Shown: positions 33,946 to 44,170 of the stretch, piece after piece | Numbering within the stretch: the first letter of the stretch is position 1 | Layout: every line of letters begins with the position of its first letter | Assembly: GCF_004011695.2 (NCBI RefSeq) | Contig: NC_082424.1 | Coordinates: 434,001 to 498,000 of the forward strand | Direction of reading: 5' to 3' | Length of the DNA: 64,000 nt | DNA from: Ascochyta rabiei | Taxonomy: Eukaryota > Ascomycota > Dothideomycetes > Pleosporales > Didymellaceae | Notes under the pieces: model-generated | The model's input: only the letters and a program-made list of their open reading frames with translations | What the model was told of the DNA's origin: nothing | Databases searched by the model: none | Made by a program: the position numbers and the translations under genes

Positions 33946-34005
33946 GATGGCGATGAGGATGGCGATGAGGATGGCGATGAGAATGGCGACGAGAATGGCG
34001 ATGGG
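33946..34005 (+). repeat. 12-bp tandem repeat (GATGGCGATGAG), five units
   Basis: Five adjacent 12-bp units; the last two carry substitutions. The array starts immediately after the stop codon at 33942-33944, and in the +1 frame it would encode an acidic Asp-Gly-Asp-Glu repeat. The last codons of the CDS (GACGGCGAC) resemble the unit. Confidence 0.9.
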
Positions 34006-34069
34006 TGTGGACGGTGATGGGTGAGAGGCAGTCAAGGAGGAAAGGGCGTGTGGTTGATGATTGCATACT

Positions 34070-34223
34070 GTAGGTATTGCATGATGTAGGTATTGCATAA
34101 TGTAGGTTTTGCATAATGAAGGTATTGCATAATGTAGGTTTTGCATAATGAAGGTTTTGCATAATGTAGGTTTTGCACAATGTAGGTATTGCATCATGTA
34201 GGTATTGCATCATGTAGGTCTTG
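34070..34223 (+). repeat. 16-bp minisatellite (GTAGGTWTTGCATAAT), nine and a half units
   Basis: Nine head-to-tail 16-bp units, with occasional T/A, G/A and C substitutions and no length changes, plus a partial tenth. It lies between two convergent genes. The 16-bp period is not a multiple of three, so it is not coding. Confidence 0.92.
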
Positions 34224-34620
34224 TTGCATATTTGGCGTTTTCAATGGTCATGTCTTGTTCTGGCGCGGTGAGCATTTCGGTGGCAAGCGTGTACTACACG
34301 GCTCAACGGTCATCTGGTCTCGAGCGACTGTAGCTTGTGATGATCGATCAGACACATCAAGCTTTAGCAGTGTTCACCATTGCGGTTGCGGTAAGCCGGC
34401 GAGTGTGCGAAGCGAGACAGAGAAGCAAACAGAGAATTATTGATGTAGCATTGTACCTGATTGTGTAACGCGTGGCCATGCAATGCTGTGACATGGAAGC
34501 GCCAAAGTAGAAAGACGTATTATGGGTATCTGAGAAGATGCAAGACAGGCAATGAAACGGGGGCAACCAGGCTTTGCCTGAAGGGCGCGAAACCGTTGCG
34601 CCACGGTGGGCTCATCAGGG
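34224..34620. other. Intergenic region between convergent genes
   Basis: Nothing coding is recognisable in these 397 bp, which include the 3' flanks of the zinc-motif gene and the LAMTOR-like gene. Confidence 0.4.
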
Positions 34621-35234
34621 TCACTTGCCAAACTGGCGCGTCAGGCCTCCCTGGACAGGCTTGACGGGGTCGTCGGCGTTGTCGTCGTCGCCGCCCAGCG
34701 CGCTGTCGAGCCAGGCGGCCTCGTCCACGTCGGCATCCTCGGTGGGGGCCGGGCGCTTGTTCAGGCCGCGCAGCGAGGGGAAGCGTTTGCTGAAGTGCTG
34801 GGCATAGTCGGTGGTCTCTGAGACGTGCGGCTGGTCTGCATCGGGCTGGGCAGTGGGTTGCACGACGGTGATGAGCTGGCTGCAAGGGATGAGCGATGCG
34901 GGCGAGGCAGGAGGGGCAGCGCAGGCAACGGGGGGCGGTGGTGGTGGGACGCTGGACAGCTTACCTGGACGTGTCGGCACAGATCTGCTCGAGCGCCTCA
35001 CGCTCGCGGCGAATCTCCTCTGGATCGGGCAGTGGGGCGTGTTGGGGGCGGGCGTCGAGGGTGCCGTACTGCGGCTGGTAGCCGTCCCCAAGGAGCTGCG
35101 ATGCGTCCGACGGCTGCAAGGGCGCGTTAGCAGAGAGAGAGAGAGAAGAGACAGATGACAGGCGACAAGCGGATTGGGGTGGCACTCACGTCTTCGTCGG
35201 AGCGCCCGCCCAGGCACGACGAGCAGATGCCCAT
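34621..35234 (-). CDS. LAMTOR1/Ego1-like lysosomal (vacuolar) membrane adaptor
   Basis: This is a 150-aa protein from three exons: 35190-35234, 34965-35113 and 34621-34879, with introns of 76 and 85 bp. Intron 1 has a clear TGCTAAC branch site. The N-terminus MGICSSCLGG gives Gly2 for myristoylation and Cys4/Cys7 for palmitoylation, the anchoring device of LAMTOR1 and yeast Ego1/Meh1. It is followed by LLGDGYQPQYGTLD and a charged helix REREALEQICADTS, matching the short LAMTOR domain. These proteins tether Rag/Gtr GTPases and TORC1 to the vacuole or lysosome for amino-acid signalling, a role inferred here from the anchor, size and helix pattern. The C-terminal half is Asp-rich and likely disordered. 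The first exon encodes just 15 residues and is easily missed. Confidence 0.72.
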
Positions 35235-36585
35235 GGAATGCGACGAGAGCTTGTGGGTGCGAGAGTCACTGTGGAGCGGGGGGGAAAGGCGCCGGCAATG
35301 CGGACGCTTCACGGGCCACGGGCTACGGCTATGCGGTGGGAGGAGTGGATGCGCGCGCGTTTACGGAGACATACCGCAGCGCTCACTCGGGCTGGGTGGG
35401 GGGGAGAGAGAGGCTGTCGCTGCTGTCGCTGCTGGAGCTGGACAGGGAGTTGTCAGCAACTTCACGTCTGTCGTCCGTCGTCACGGCCAGGTCGGGGCTG
35501 GGAGCTGCCAATCTCCGAGCTGGCTGGCTGCGTTTGGTTGGTTGGCCTTGGCGGGGCGGACACTTTGACCCCGCCGCGCCCCACCTCCGCTGCCTCTGCC
35601 TTGAGCTCTCTCTCTGCCCCACTACATCTGAGACCTGTTCTGCGCTCCTCATTCCACGCATCGTCAGTGAGGAGCAAACGGTGAGAAACACACAGTCAGC
35701 CATACACGATCTGCACGATAAGCAGTACTCGAAGCAGTGTTCATGTTCAGTCAGTGTTCGTGTTCAGTACTCGAAGCAGCAAACGGTAAGCACGAAATGG
35801 TAGGCATGAAATGACAAGCACGAAATGACAAGCACGAAATGGCAAGCACGAATGGCAAGCACGAAATGGCAAGCACGAATGGCAAGCACGAATGGCAAGC
35901 AATCGCTCGATGAACACCACCACCACCACTACCACCACCACCACTACCCATCTTCTTCACACCTTGCCTGCCCTTTGCCGTCCATCGCACCAATACTCCT
36001 CTCGTCGTGCTGTTCCTCTTGTCGTCGCTTCTTCTGTCGCTTGTTCTCACTACCGTGCAACGCCAAAGACGCGCTGCCGGTATCTGAAACGCGTCTTCTC
36101 CCTTCACACGCTCTCGATGCCTCCAAGCCTGGTCCATGGTGGCCTGCGAAATGCGTCAACACGCCCCAAGCCCTCGACGGCCTCCTCTCCCTTCCATTCC
36201 GATCCCTCTCGAAGGAGCATGGTGGCCGCCAAGCCCCTCTGATCCACGCTCAACGGGCCCAAGCTACCAGCTTCGCTTCCCTTCGAGCCAACATTCTTAA
36301 CCGGACGTTCCACACAAGGTCACCCTGACCCATCATACTTCACGCGAAACCGATCCAGCCCACCAGCGCTGATCCGGATCAGTACTCCAGTGCTCCCTGC
36401 AAGGCACATTTCTCAACATGGCTGTAATCTTGCATGGCTGGCCGAACACCTACCCGCTGCGAGCTCCACCATGCTCTCTTATAAGTCCACATGGCGGCAG
36501 CCTTTGGCTACAAGTCCACCGATCCCTTCTCGGAACCACTTGAACATCGCGTCAGAGCCACTCTCACTCACTCGAGTGCTCGATC
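35235..36585. promoter_or_regulatory. Divergent intergenic region with short tandem repeats
   Basis: These 1351 bp separate the LAMTOR-like gene from the mucin gene. At about 35795-35905 there is an array of 13-14-bp units (GAAATGGCAAGCAC and shorter variants), and at about 35918-35948 a CCA/CTA-rich trinucleotide run. No gene is recognised. Confidence 0.5.
35795..35905 (+). repeat. 13-14-bp tandem repeat (GAAATGGCAAGCAC type)
   Basis: About eight imperfect units, mixing 13- and 14-bp versions that differ by one A and by G/A at one position, run without interruption through non-coding DNA. Confidence 0.8.
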
Positions 36586-39500
36586 ATGTTCTTCACTCGC
36601 TCGCTCCAGGCTTCGGCCACCCTTCTGTCCTTGTCTGCCCTCTCCGAAGCTTGGGTTCTGCATCGCAACCCAGACCAACACGCCGAGGTGAAGACGCCCC
36701 CTGCGCCCGACACCCAACCCGCCTGGTCATGGAACAGCTTCTTTCCCAAGAGGCAGGGCGATGTCACCTTGGACTGCCCGGACGACCAATTCGCGACCTT
36801 GCTCAGCAACAACCCGGACAGCACCGTCGAAACCTTTTGCAACGACTGGCTCAACATCCCCCCGACGACCGTCATTTCCGAAGTCACGCCCACGGTGTAA
36901 GTTGTATCCAAGCCCAACTACCAAGCCCACCATTGACAGTGACAGCACCGTCACCACCAGCGCATCCACAACCACCACACAGACAAACATCGAAAGGATC
37001 CTCACAACCACAACCCTGGTCGAGACAGCCACAATCTCCGCAATGCCCTCGGTCCGCCGTAGGATGATGGCCGCTGCAGCTGCCCAGGTCGAGTCGATTG
37101 CCTCCTCCATTGTTGAATCCGTCATCGCCAGCGGAACACCCACCTCGGAGCTACCAGCCTCTTCAAAGGCCGCCAACCGTCTTCTCGCTGAACAGGGTCT
37201 GGCCACCGCCTGCTCCTGCAAGATGGTGCAGCCCACTTCTACGGTGACGCAACTCTACACAGTACCTGCTGTTGTAAGTCTTTCCCCGTGCCGAACGTGT
37301 TCTATGCCGTGCTGACAGAACAGACGTCGACGGTCGGTGTTAGGGTCATTCGTGTCATCCAGCAAACCGAGACCAAGACCTACACTTCGACCACCAGCGT
37401 CCGTGCGTCTACTGCTGACACAACTTCCACCAGTGCTTCCGCTGCGAGCTCTGCTGCGGATGCCGCCAGCTCCAGCGCAGTTGCACAGGACAGCTCTAGC
37501 GCAAGCGTTGCCGCCGAGTCCAGCGCAGATGTAGCAAGCAGCTCGTCCGCCGTCTCGAGCAATGCCGCGGAGCCGTCCAGCTCTCCTGTGGTTACAGCCG
37601 CACCCATAGTCTCGGCAGTTGTCTCTGAAAACTCTACTTCCACTGCCACCGAGGGTGTCCCAGTCGTCACTGCTATCCCTTTCTCCTGCGACGAGGACGA
37701 CATCACCAAGGACGTGGACCAAGTCGTTGGTGGAATCCGCTTGGGCTACTCCGTCTACTGTAACACCGAGCTTGTGTCTGCCGACCGTATCGGCAGACCC
37801 ATCAACGTCGAGAGCCCTACTTCTTGCGCCGCTCAGTGTTCGCTTCTCAACGCAAAAAGTGGGCAAGACACGTGCCAGTCTGCTGTCTTCACAGCTTACA
37901 CCGATGGTCGCCGAGGCGGTACCTGCGACCTTCTTTCGGCGGCAGAGTCAAACAACGTCGAGACCGCGCCGGCGCCTGGATCGGTTACCATCATCCACAC
38001 CGGCACCTTTGCCAACGGTGACGAGTGCGCTGCTCTAAATGCCAGCTCCGTCTCCATCGACACATCCGCCCTTATTGCATCCATCACCTCTGCCGGCGTA
38101 GTCATCTCCACCCCCGGCCTTGTTACCCAAAGCTCCGGAGGCGGCGTATCGCGCACCTATGTCTCAGCAAACTCCACAGACGCGTCCGGATATGTTCACT
38201 GGAGCTGGTTCGAACTGTACGCGTCCTCCGCGAGTTGGTATGCTGTTTACGAGACATCGTGGGCATGCTCTGCTACCATCACCCGTACTATTGAGCAGCA
38301 GGCCACCACCGTAATCGAGGGCACCACAATCACCGCCGTTGCCGTTACCACCATCATCGGCAACGGCTACACAACAATCATCTCTGGAGACACCACCACC
38401 ACCATCAGGGGGGGTGGCGGCTCGGCCGGTCCTACATTCGTACCTGCTTCTACCACGGACGGCGAGGCAGGCGTCACAACCTTCTTCTCCACCGCTACCC
38501 AAACATCAACTGGTTCGGATGGCCTTGTCACGCCCACACCGACTGTTGGAGGCGAAGGTAACGTGACGGTCATCGAAGTGTTCTCAACCTTCTTCTCAAC
38601 CGGAACCGCGGGAGTCATCGCACCAAGCGTATCCGTGTCTTTGGGGGGCAGCGTCAGTGGCTCGGAGGTTGTTGAGACAGTCGTCTCTTCTACCGCTACG
38701 ACATTGACCATTTCTGGTTCAAACTCTACCATGCTCTCCACAGGAGCCGACGGCGTCATCACTCCTTCCGTGACACCGATTTTGGAGACCATTGTGTCTT
38801 CTGGCGCCGTCACACTCACTCTCAGCGGGTCCGATGCGACTGCCACGTCGACTGCGGACGAGGGCGTCATCCCCCCACCGCCGTCCGCATCCGCATCGGA
38901 GAGCTCGCCCGTGGTGAGTAGCTTGAGTTCCACTACGGACGAGGAAGAGTGGGAGACCCCGGGGTTCTATGGGCCAAGAACCAGCACGTTGGTCGTTGTC
39001 TCGAGCGATGTCCTTACCGTCACTTCGACAGGACTCAGCGGCGTCGAGACACCGACTGTGATCACTGCAGTTTCGTCTGAGACTGTTGTAGTCATTGTTT
39101 CGAACACCACGCTCTCTGGCAATGCTTCCACTGCCACGTCCACTTCGATCGCCACCTTCAACTCCACAGGCAGCAACGGCATCATTACTCCGACCGTTGT
39201 CACTGAAGTCATCACGACTGCTGCAGGAACTGCGAATTTCACCGTCACTCTAGCTACAGCCACAGCGAACAGCACTGGTCTTGAGGGCATCATTCCTCCT
39301 GAGGGAACTCTTGTGGTCACTGAGACTGCGAACCTTACTCTGCCGCTTCCCACGCCCACAGCACCGGTCATCTCGTTGGGAGGCTCGGACAACTTCACCG
39401 CTTCGGCTGAAACAGCGTTCACAAGCGGCACCGGAGGTTCGGGTGTTATCCCGCCGGCATCTACCAACTCAACGACAGCGGCATCTTCGACTGGTCCTCC

Positions 39501-41352
39501 ATTCAATCCCGATGAAGGAGATCGAACTGGCAGCTACACACGCACAGCCAGCTCGACAAGTGCCAGCGGCTTCATTACGCCCTCGTCGAACGTGACTGTT
39601 CCCGTCGAGACACCTAGCGCAAACACCACTCTGGTGCTTACCGTGCCGCTCTCCACCGGAGTCACGGTAACGGTCGAGATCCCATCGTTGAACTCCAGCC
39701 TGCCCATAACGTCCGCACCCAGCTCCACGGCTGCGCCCACATTCAACACCAGTTCTTCCATCCCGTCCAGCGAGGCAGACCGCTCGGGCAGCTTCTCACG
39801 CTCTATTCCAGTGAACACTACATTCACGCTTACACTTCCTCTGAGCACCGGATCTATCACCGTTGAGATCCCCGTGGTAAACTCGACCATTCCAGTACCC
39901 GAGATCACCCCGTCGCCCCCATCCGAGTCTCAGTCTGAGTCTACTCTAGTTGTCACTGCGACGACCAACATCACGCTTTCTGTCCCTACCGGAAGCGTTA
40001 CACTTGTCACGCTGATCCCTCCGACGACGCGACCCTTTGACAACACGACAGCGCCATTGCCCACACCCACCGGCAACATCACCATTGAGTCGCTGGTGTC
40101 GATCAACTACTCCACTGTGCCATCCTTCTCCACAGGCAACCTCTCCACCATTCTCCCGCCTTCGACACCAACTACGAACATCACCATCGTGGTCGAGACT
40201 CCTAGCGTGCCATCGAATTCGACGACTGTGCCACCTTCTGTGACCCTCCCTCCGGTGTCTCTGAACTCGACCGTGCCAGTGCAGACCCAGAACTCCACCG
40301 TTCCATACAACCCCAGTGAAGGAGACCGCACTGGATCGTTTAGTCGCTCCATGTCGATCTCCACAGGCGTGTCAAGCTCCTCGAATGCGACAACGACTCC
40401 ACCACCGTTCCCTACTGGCAACTCGACGGTCCCTGTAGGACCAACAGCGCCAGTCACCAGCACAACCGAGGCATGCCCTAGTCCGACCGAGTTCTCCTTC
40501 ATCACAAGGGAGGTGATCATCACCACATACACCATCGAGACTGTTCCAGTCGTCGCAGCTACCTGCATCTCCTCTGACGCGTTCCCAACAGCTGTCAACG
40601 GAAGCTTCCCCACCGGCGGCAACGCAACACTCCCTACAGATGCCGTCGCACTCCCCTCTGTGGTAGAGAGCCTCGCCTCGGCGATTGAGAGCCTGACTGC
40701 GACCGAAGCTGCACCTACCTCGTCCGATCTGCCTCCCGTCGTCTCTGAGGTCACAGCGTCAGCCACTTCGGACGTGGATAGTGGAGCTACAGCCGCGCCA
40801 CTCTCCCGTTTCCGCCGCACCGGTACGCTCGCAACGGAGGAACAAATCGCAGCCGCCTGCGCCGACAAGTCCAACCTCGTTCTTTCACCGGCGCTCAACA
40901 TCCAGCCCGACAATTCCACGGAGGGCTGGTTTGTCGGCCCTAGCGAGAACACCATCACCGTCACTTCCGTCACCACGGACAACGGCACCATCGCACAGTT
41001 CCGCTCTGCTTTCCCCGGCCGTACCATCTCGCTCATTCAGCCCCTGACGCTCTGCCCAGGCACGCAGTACGAGCTTAGTGCTCTGACAAGGCAGGCGAGC
41101 AGTTCCAGCCGATGCACCGCTCAGTTCAGGGTTGGCAACGATGTTGTCTTCACAGCCACGCCACAGACGTCCTGGATCAGCGAGACGGAGCGCTTTACTG
41201 CGGGTGCCGGACCCGAAGGCGCGAGCGTCGACCTGCAGATTGTAGGAAGCTGCGCAGGCTTCTTTGGAGCGCCCGTCGGCGCTGATGCGGATGGTTACAT
41301 GGTCCTTGAGGTCGGACCTGTCAGCGTGGTTGCTGATGCCGCAAAGAAGTAA
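36586..41352 (+). CDS. Large secreted Ser/Thr-rich mucin-like cell-surface protein
   Basis: This is a 1557-aa secreted protein in three exons: 36586-36896, 36940-37273 and 37324-41352. Intron 1 can use either of two in-frame acceptors (after 36939 or 36945); intron 2 is 50 bp. A signal peptide (MFFTRSLQASATLLSLSALSEA) is followed by a Cys-containing segment, then an Ala/Ser-rich stretch. Next comes a Cys-rich module (VYCNTELVSADRIG, TSCAAQCSLLNAKSGQDTC) resembling a PAN/apple-like fold. The central 900 residues are Ser/Thr/Val-rich with many N-glycosylation sites and a recurring STGxxGVIxP motif. The last 150 residues form a distinct globular region (GWFVGPSEN, CPGTQYELSALTRQ, DGYMVLEVGPVSV), similar to galactose-binding/CBM-like lectin folds. 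No C-terminal GPI signal is seen. A wall or matrix adhesin role is likely. Confidence 0.82.
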
Positions 41353-42365
41353 GGGTTTGCATGCAGTACAAACACGGTGGTGGATGGATTGAGAATGGAA
41401 GTCGAGGAAGAGGAAGACGAAGAAGAGACCGAGGCCTGAGATAGAAATTGGACTGGAGAACAGGGTGGGTGGTGTTTTTGCTTTGTTCGGCACGAATGTA
41501 CACTCGTGCTTCTTGCTTGGGCCTCCCATTTCGGTATATTGTTAGCATAGTTTTCCGCTTGCTCTCCCACCACCGCCTTTTCTAGCATCTTACGATAGTT
41601 ACGATATGAATACGAAAACGAATATATGCTTTGGATAGAGAAACCCTCGTCCCTGTTGAGTCGTCATCAAAAGTGGACATGTGATATGTCTTTGCTCGTT
41701 AGCATTAGCCCATGTCTGTCTCCAGATGGAGTGTTGTGCAGTTTTAGCACTCACTACATTTCAATCAACACAATGCAACTAACCATCGCCTGTACAACAT
41801 CGAAGCCTACTATTTCCAAGTGCACTGCTTGAACACTCAAGCCCCCGTCCCACTCCTCGCCCAACCACCTACCAGCAAGGGAGCAAAGCAGCCTCGCGTT
41901 TTACAAAGTCCTCCCCTGCAGAAGAGAAGAAGAGTCTGCCTGTAGTCTTTGCAGTAGCTACTCTTGTCTATAAGCTGGTGTTTTTCTCCCTCTTAGGGTA
42001 GCTAGAAGCTGCTTCTCTACGGCTGAGCTTAGAGATAGCGAGACGATGTTGGATTAGCTGGCTAGCTAGTGCTGTGTGTCAGGGAAGGAAGGAAGGAAGG
42101 AAGGAAGGAAGGAAGGCGTGTGTAGTATGTGTGCTTTTACGTCGTATATCTAGGTGTGTAGTGTAAGCGAGCAATAGAGATGCGGATGCGGTGTAGGCGT
42201 AGTGGGCCGTGGAGGTTGTGTCACTGTGTGGGTCGGTGGTGGGAGAGTGCAGGGGAGCGAGAGGAGGCAGGTGGACGGTGTCTGGGACTGCTGAGGTGCG
42301 GGGGCCTGCTCACAGCGAGCGAGCGTGGCAACAGACAGGCTCACACGTGCAGCGGCCAGCACGAA
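41353..42365. other. Intergenic region between convergent genes
   Basis: These 1013 bp have no recognised gene. They hold the 3' ends of the mucin gene and of the methyltransferase gene and a GGAA microsatellite. Confidence 0.45.
42083..42114 (+). repeat. GGAA microsatellite, eight units
   Basis: Eight perfect GGAA tetramers lie in non-coding DNA. Confidence 0.95.
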
Positions 42366-43778
42366 TCATGGTTTCCGCACGCTCCACGCCTGCGCTCGGT
42401 ACGCGTGCCGCGTCAACGCCTCGCTGTCGAATCCGTACTCGGCTTCGCTCCACCGAACCCGCCCCAGTCCCCCTTCTAATGCATCCGGAAACGTAGACAC
42501 CCCGCACTCCTCCCCCAGATCCTCAAACTCAAACCCCATGCCCTCCACCACAGCGACGATCTCGTCGAGGCTGAGCTGCACAAATGGACCCGTGCCGTAC
42601 AGCAGTGGGCCGAGGTTGATCCAGCGCCCGCCCGGCGCGAGGAGGGCGTGGATGGTGTCGAAGTAGGCCATTAGGTTCCGCGCCGTGTCGATGAAGAAGT
42701 GTGTGAGCACAACATCGAATGTGGATTCGTGGCCGCGGAACGCGGTGGTGAAGTCGCCTTCTACGAGCAAAACGGCCGGGTTGGGCGGGGCGTTGGGGAA
42801 GGCGATGGGGCGCAGGAGGGAGGCGGTTGTGGCATGGTGGCTTAACGTGTCGATGAAGGGGTGCATGGTTGCTGGGGTGCGAGCGGAGAGGGTCGAGAGG
42901 AAGCGGTACCCGATGTTCATGTACATGGACCATTCGTTCAGTGTTACCGAGTAGCCGCCCAGGTTGGCGATTTCGGTGCCCAGGCGTCCGACGCCGGAGC
43001 CGGGAAGCAGAATTTTGAGCGGTGTGTTGGTGGGGGGGTTTGCTTTTAGGGCGTTGAGAGTGCTGAGCAGGCAGGGGAAGGCGTCGTTGCGCTCTTTGGA
43101 GCCTTCGTCGGCCCAGTCGCGGACAAAGTGCTTGAGGGTTTGTGACGTGGAGATGCGGTCTGCGACGCGCTTTGCCTTTACGGCGTCCTTGATGTGCTCG
43201 TCCAGTTCTTTCTGCTCGATACCGTAGAAGGCCATGGCGTTGGCAATGATGGCTTTGCAGAGAACCTCGTTGGTGTATATGAGCTCCTCAATATCGTCAA
43301 GTTTCTTCTTATAGTTGACGGCCTTTTCCAGCATCTATGTCAGTGTCAGCGTTGGAAGGTGAGTTGCGGTTTTGAGGCATGCTTTCTTCTGCTTCTTCCC
43401 AACGTTACTGTACATGGTACGCCACCTATTCAGCTCTGCCATGTTGCGCTCTCGGTATTTCGTGAATCCATAGAGAGCCTCGAGTGTTCGATACCGTGGA
43501 TGTGTGGATCCCCATTTTCCAGACTTGCGGTCCATCCGCTTCATCAAGTGTGCCTTCTCTTGCCGATGTCTGGGCGACTCGCTCGGTGCCATCGAGCCCA
43601 CTTGCAGTGGATCTTGTGCGGCATCGTTGTCAATACTCGCATATGCTGCTTCATTTTTGGTGATGGTTTTCTCAGCTGTGAGTGGTGTTGGGACAGCTGT
43701 GCTCGACACGTCGGTCGCACCAGCAAGGGTGCTGAACCCTGCTAGAAGAAGCAGGCAGGAAGGGATCAGCAATTTCAT
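42366..43778 (-). CDS. N2227-domain methyltransferase (carnosine N-methyltransferase-like) with a signal peptide
   Basis: This is a 454-aa SAM-dependent methyltransferase. Exons are 43383-43778 and 42366-43334. The N2227 domain has YRERNMAELNRWRTMYSNVG at its start, the SAM-binding loop KILLPGSGVGRLGTEIA, NEWSMYMNIGYRFL, VVLTHFFIDTARNLMAYFDT and the C-terminal GGRWINLGPLLYG, as in eukaryotic carnosine N-methyltransferase and yeast YNL092W. That enzyme methylates a histidine-containing dipeptide; the substrate in fungi is unclear. Unusually, the protein begins MKLLIPSCLLLLAGFSTLAG, a good signal peptide, so the enzyme may enter the secretory pathway. The intron (43335-43382, 48 bp) appears to start GC rather than GT (AAA/GCATGC) and ends CATAG. 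The joined frame gives KKQKK/MLEKAV, which fits the domain. Confidence 0.78.
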
Positions 43779-44170
43779 CTTGGAGGGTCTTCTGCGGCCA
43801 AATGATTTATTGTCAGTAAATGTGTGCATACAAGTGAGTAATCGATTTTGCTGAGCACCCTGATGGACGCCAAGCACTCATTTGTGGGTATTATCTAGGC
43901 GTGCAAAGGACCGCAATTGTTGAAGCATGCTGCCCCAGGGGTTAGCACAGGACACATGATCGAAAAGAGGACGAGTCAGGCAATGAACAAAGACCATCAG
44001 TCAACGACCAAAAAAAAGAAAAATTCTGGCGGAGGAAGCTCGCTGTCCGGAAAATGCTGGTCTATTGACGAGAGCTCTAGAAAGCTCTATATGGTATACA
44101 CTGGATTCGCCGCCCAATGCTGGTAGTGGTACAAATGATAGGAGATCGTTAGGGGTGATGGAATACACTT
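43779..44170. other. Intergenic region between the methyltransferase and COX15 genes
   Basis: These 392 bp carry the methyltransferase promoter and the COX15 3' region. An A-rich run (about 44010-44022) lies inside. No gene is recognised. Confidence 0.45.

Noticed and set aside
34070..34223. CRISPR-like array
   Set aside because: Units are contiguous 16-mers without unique spacers and the organism is a eukaryote.
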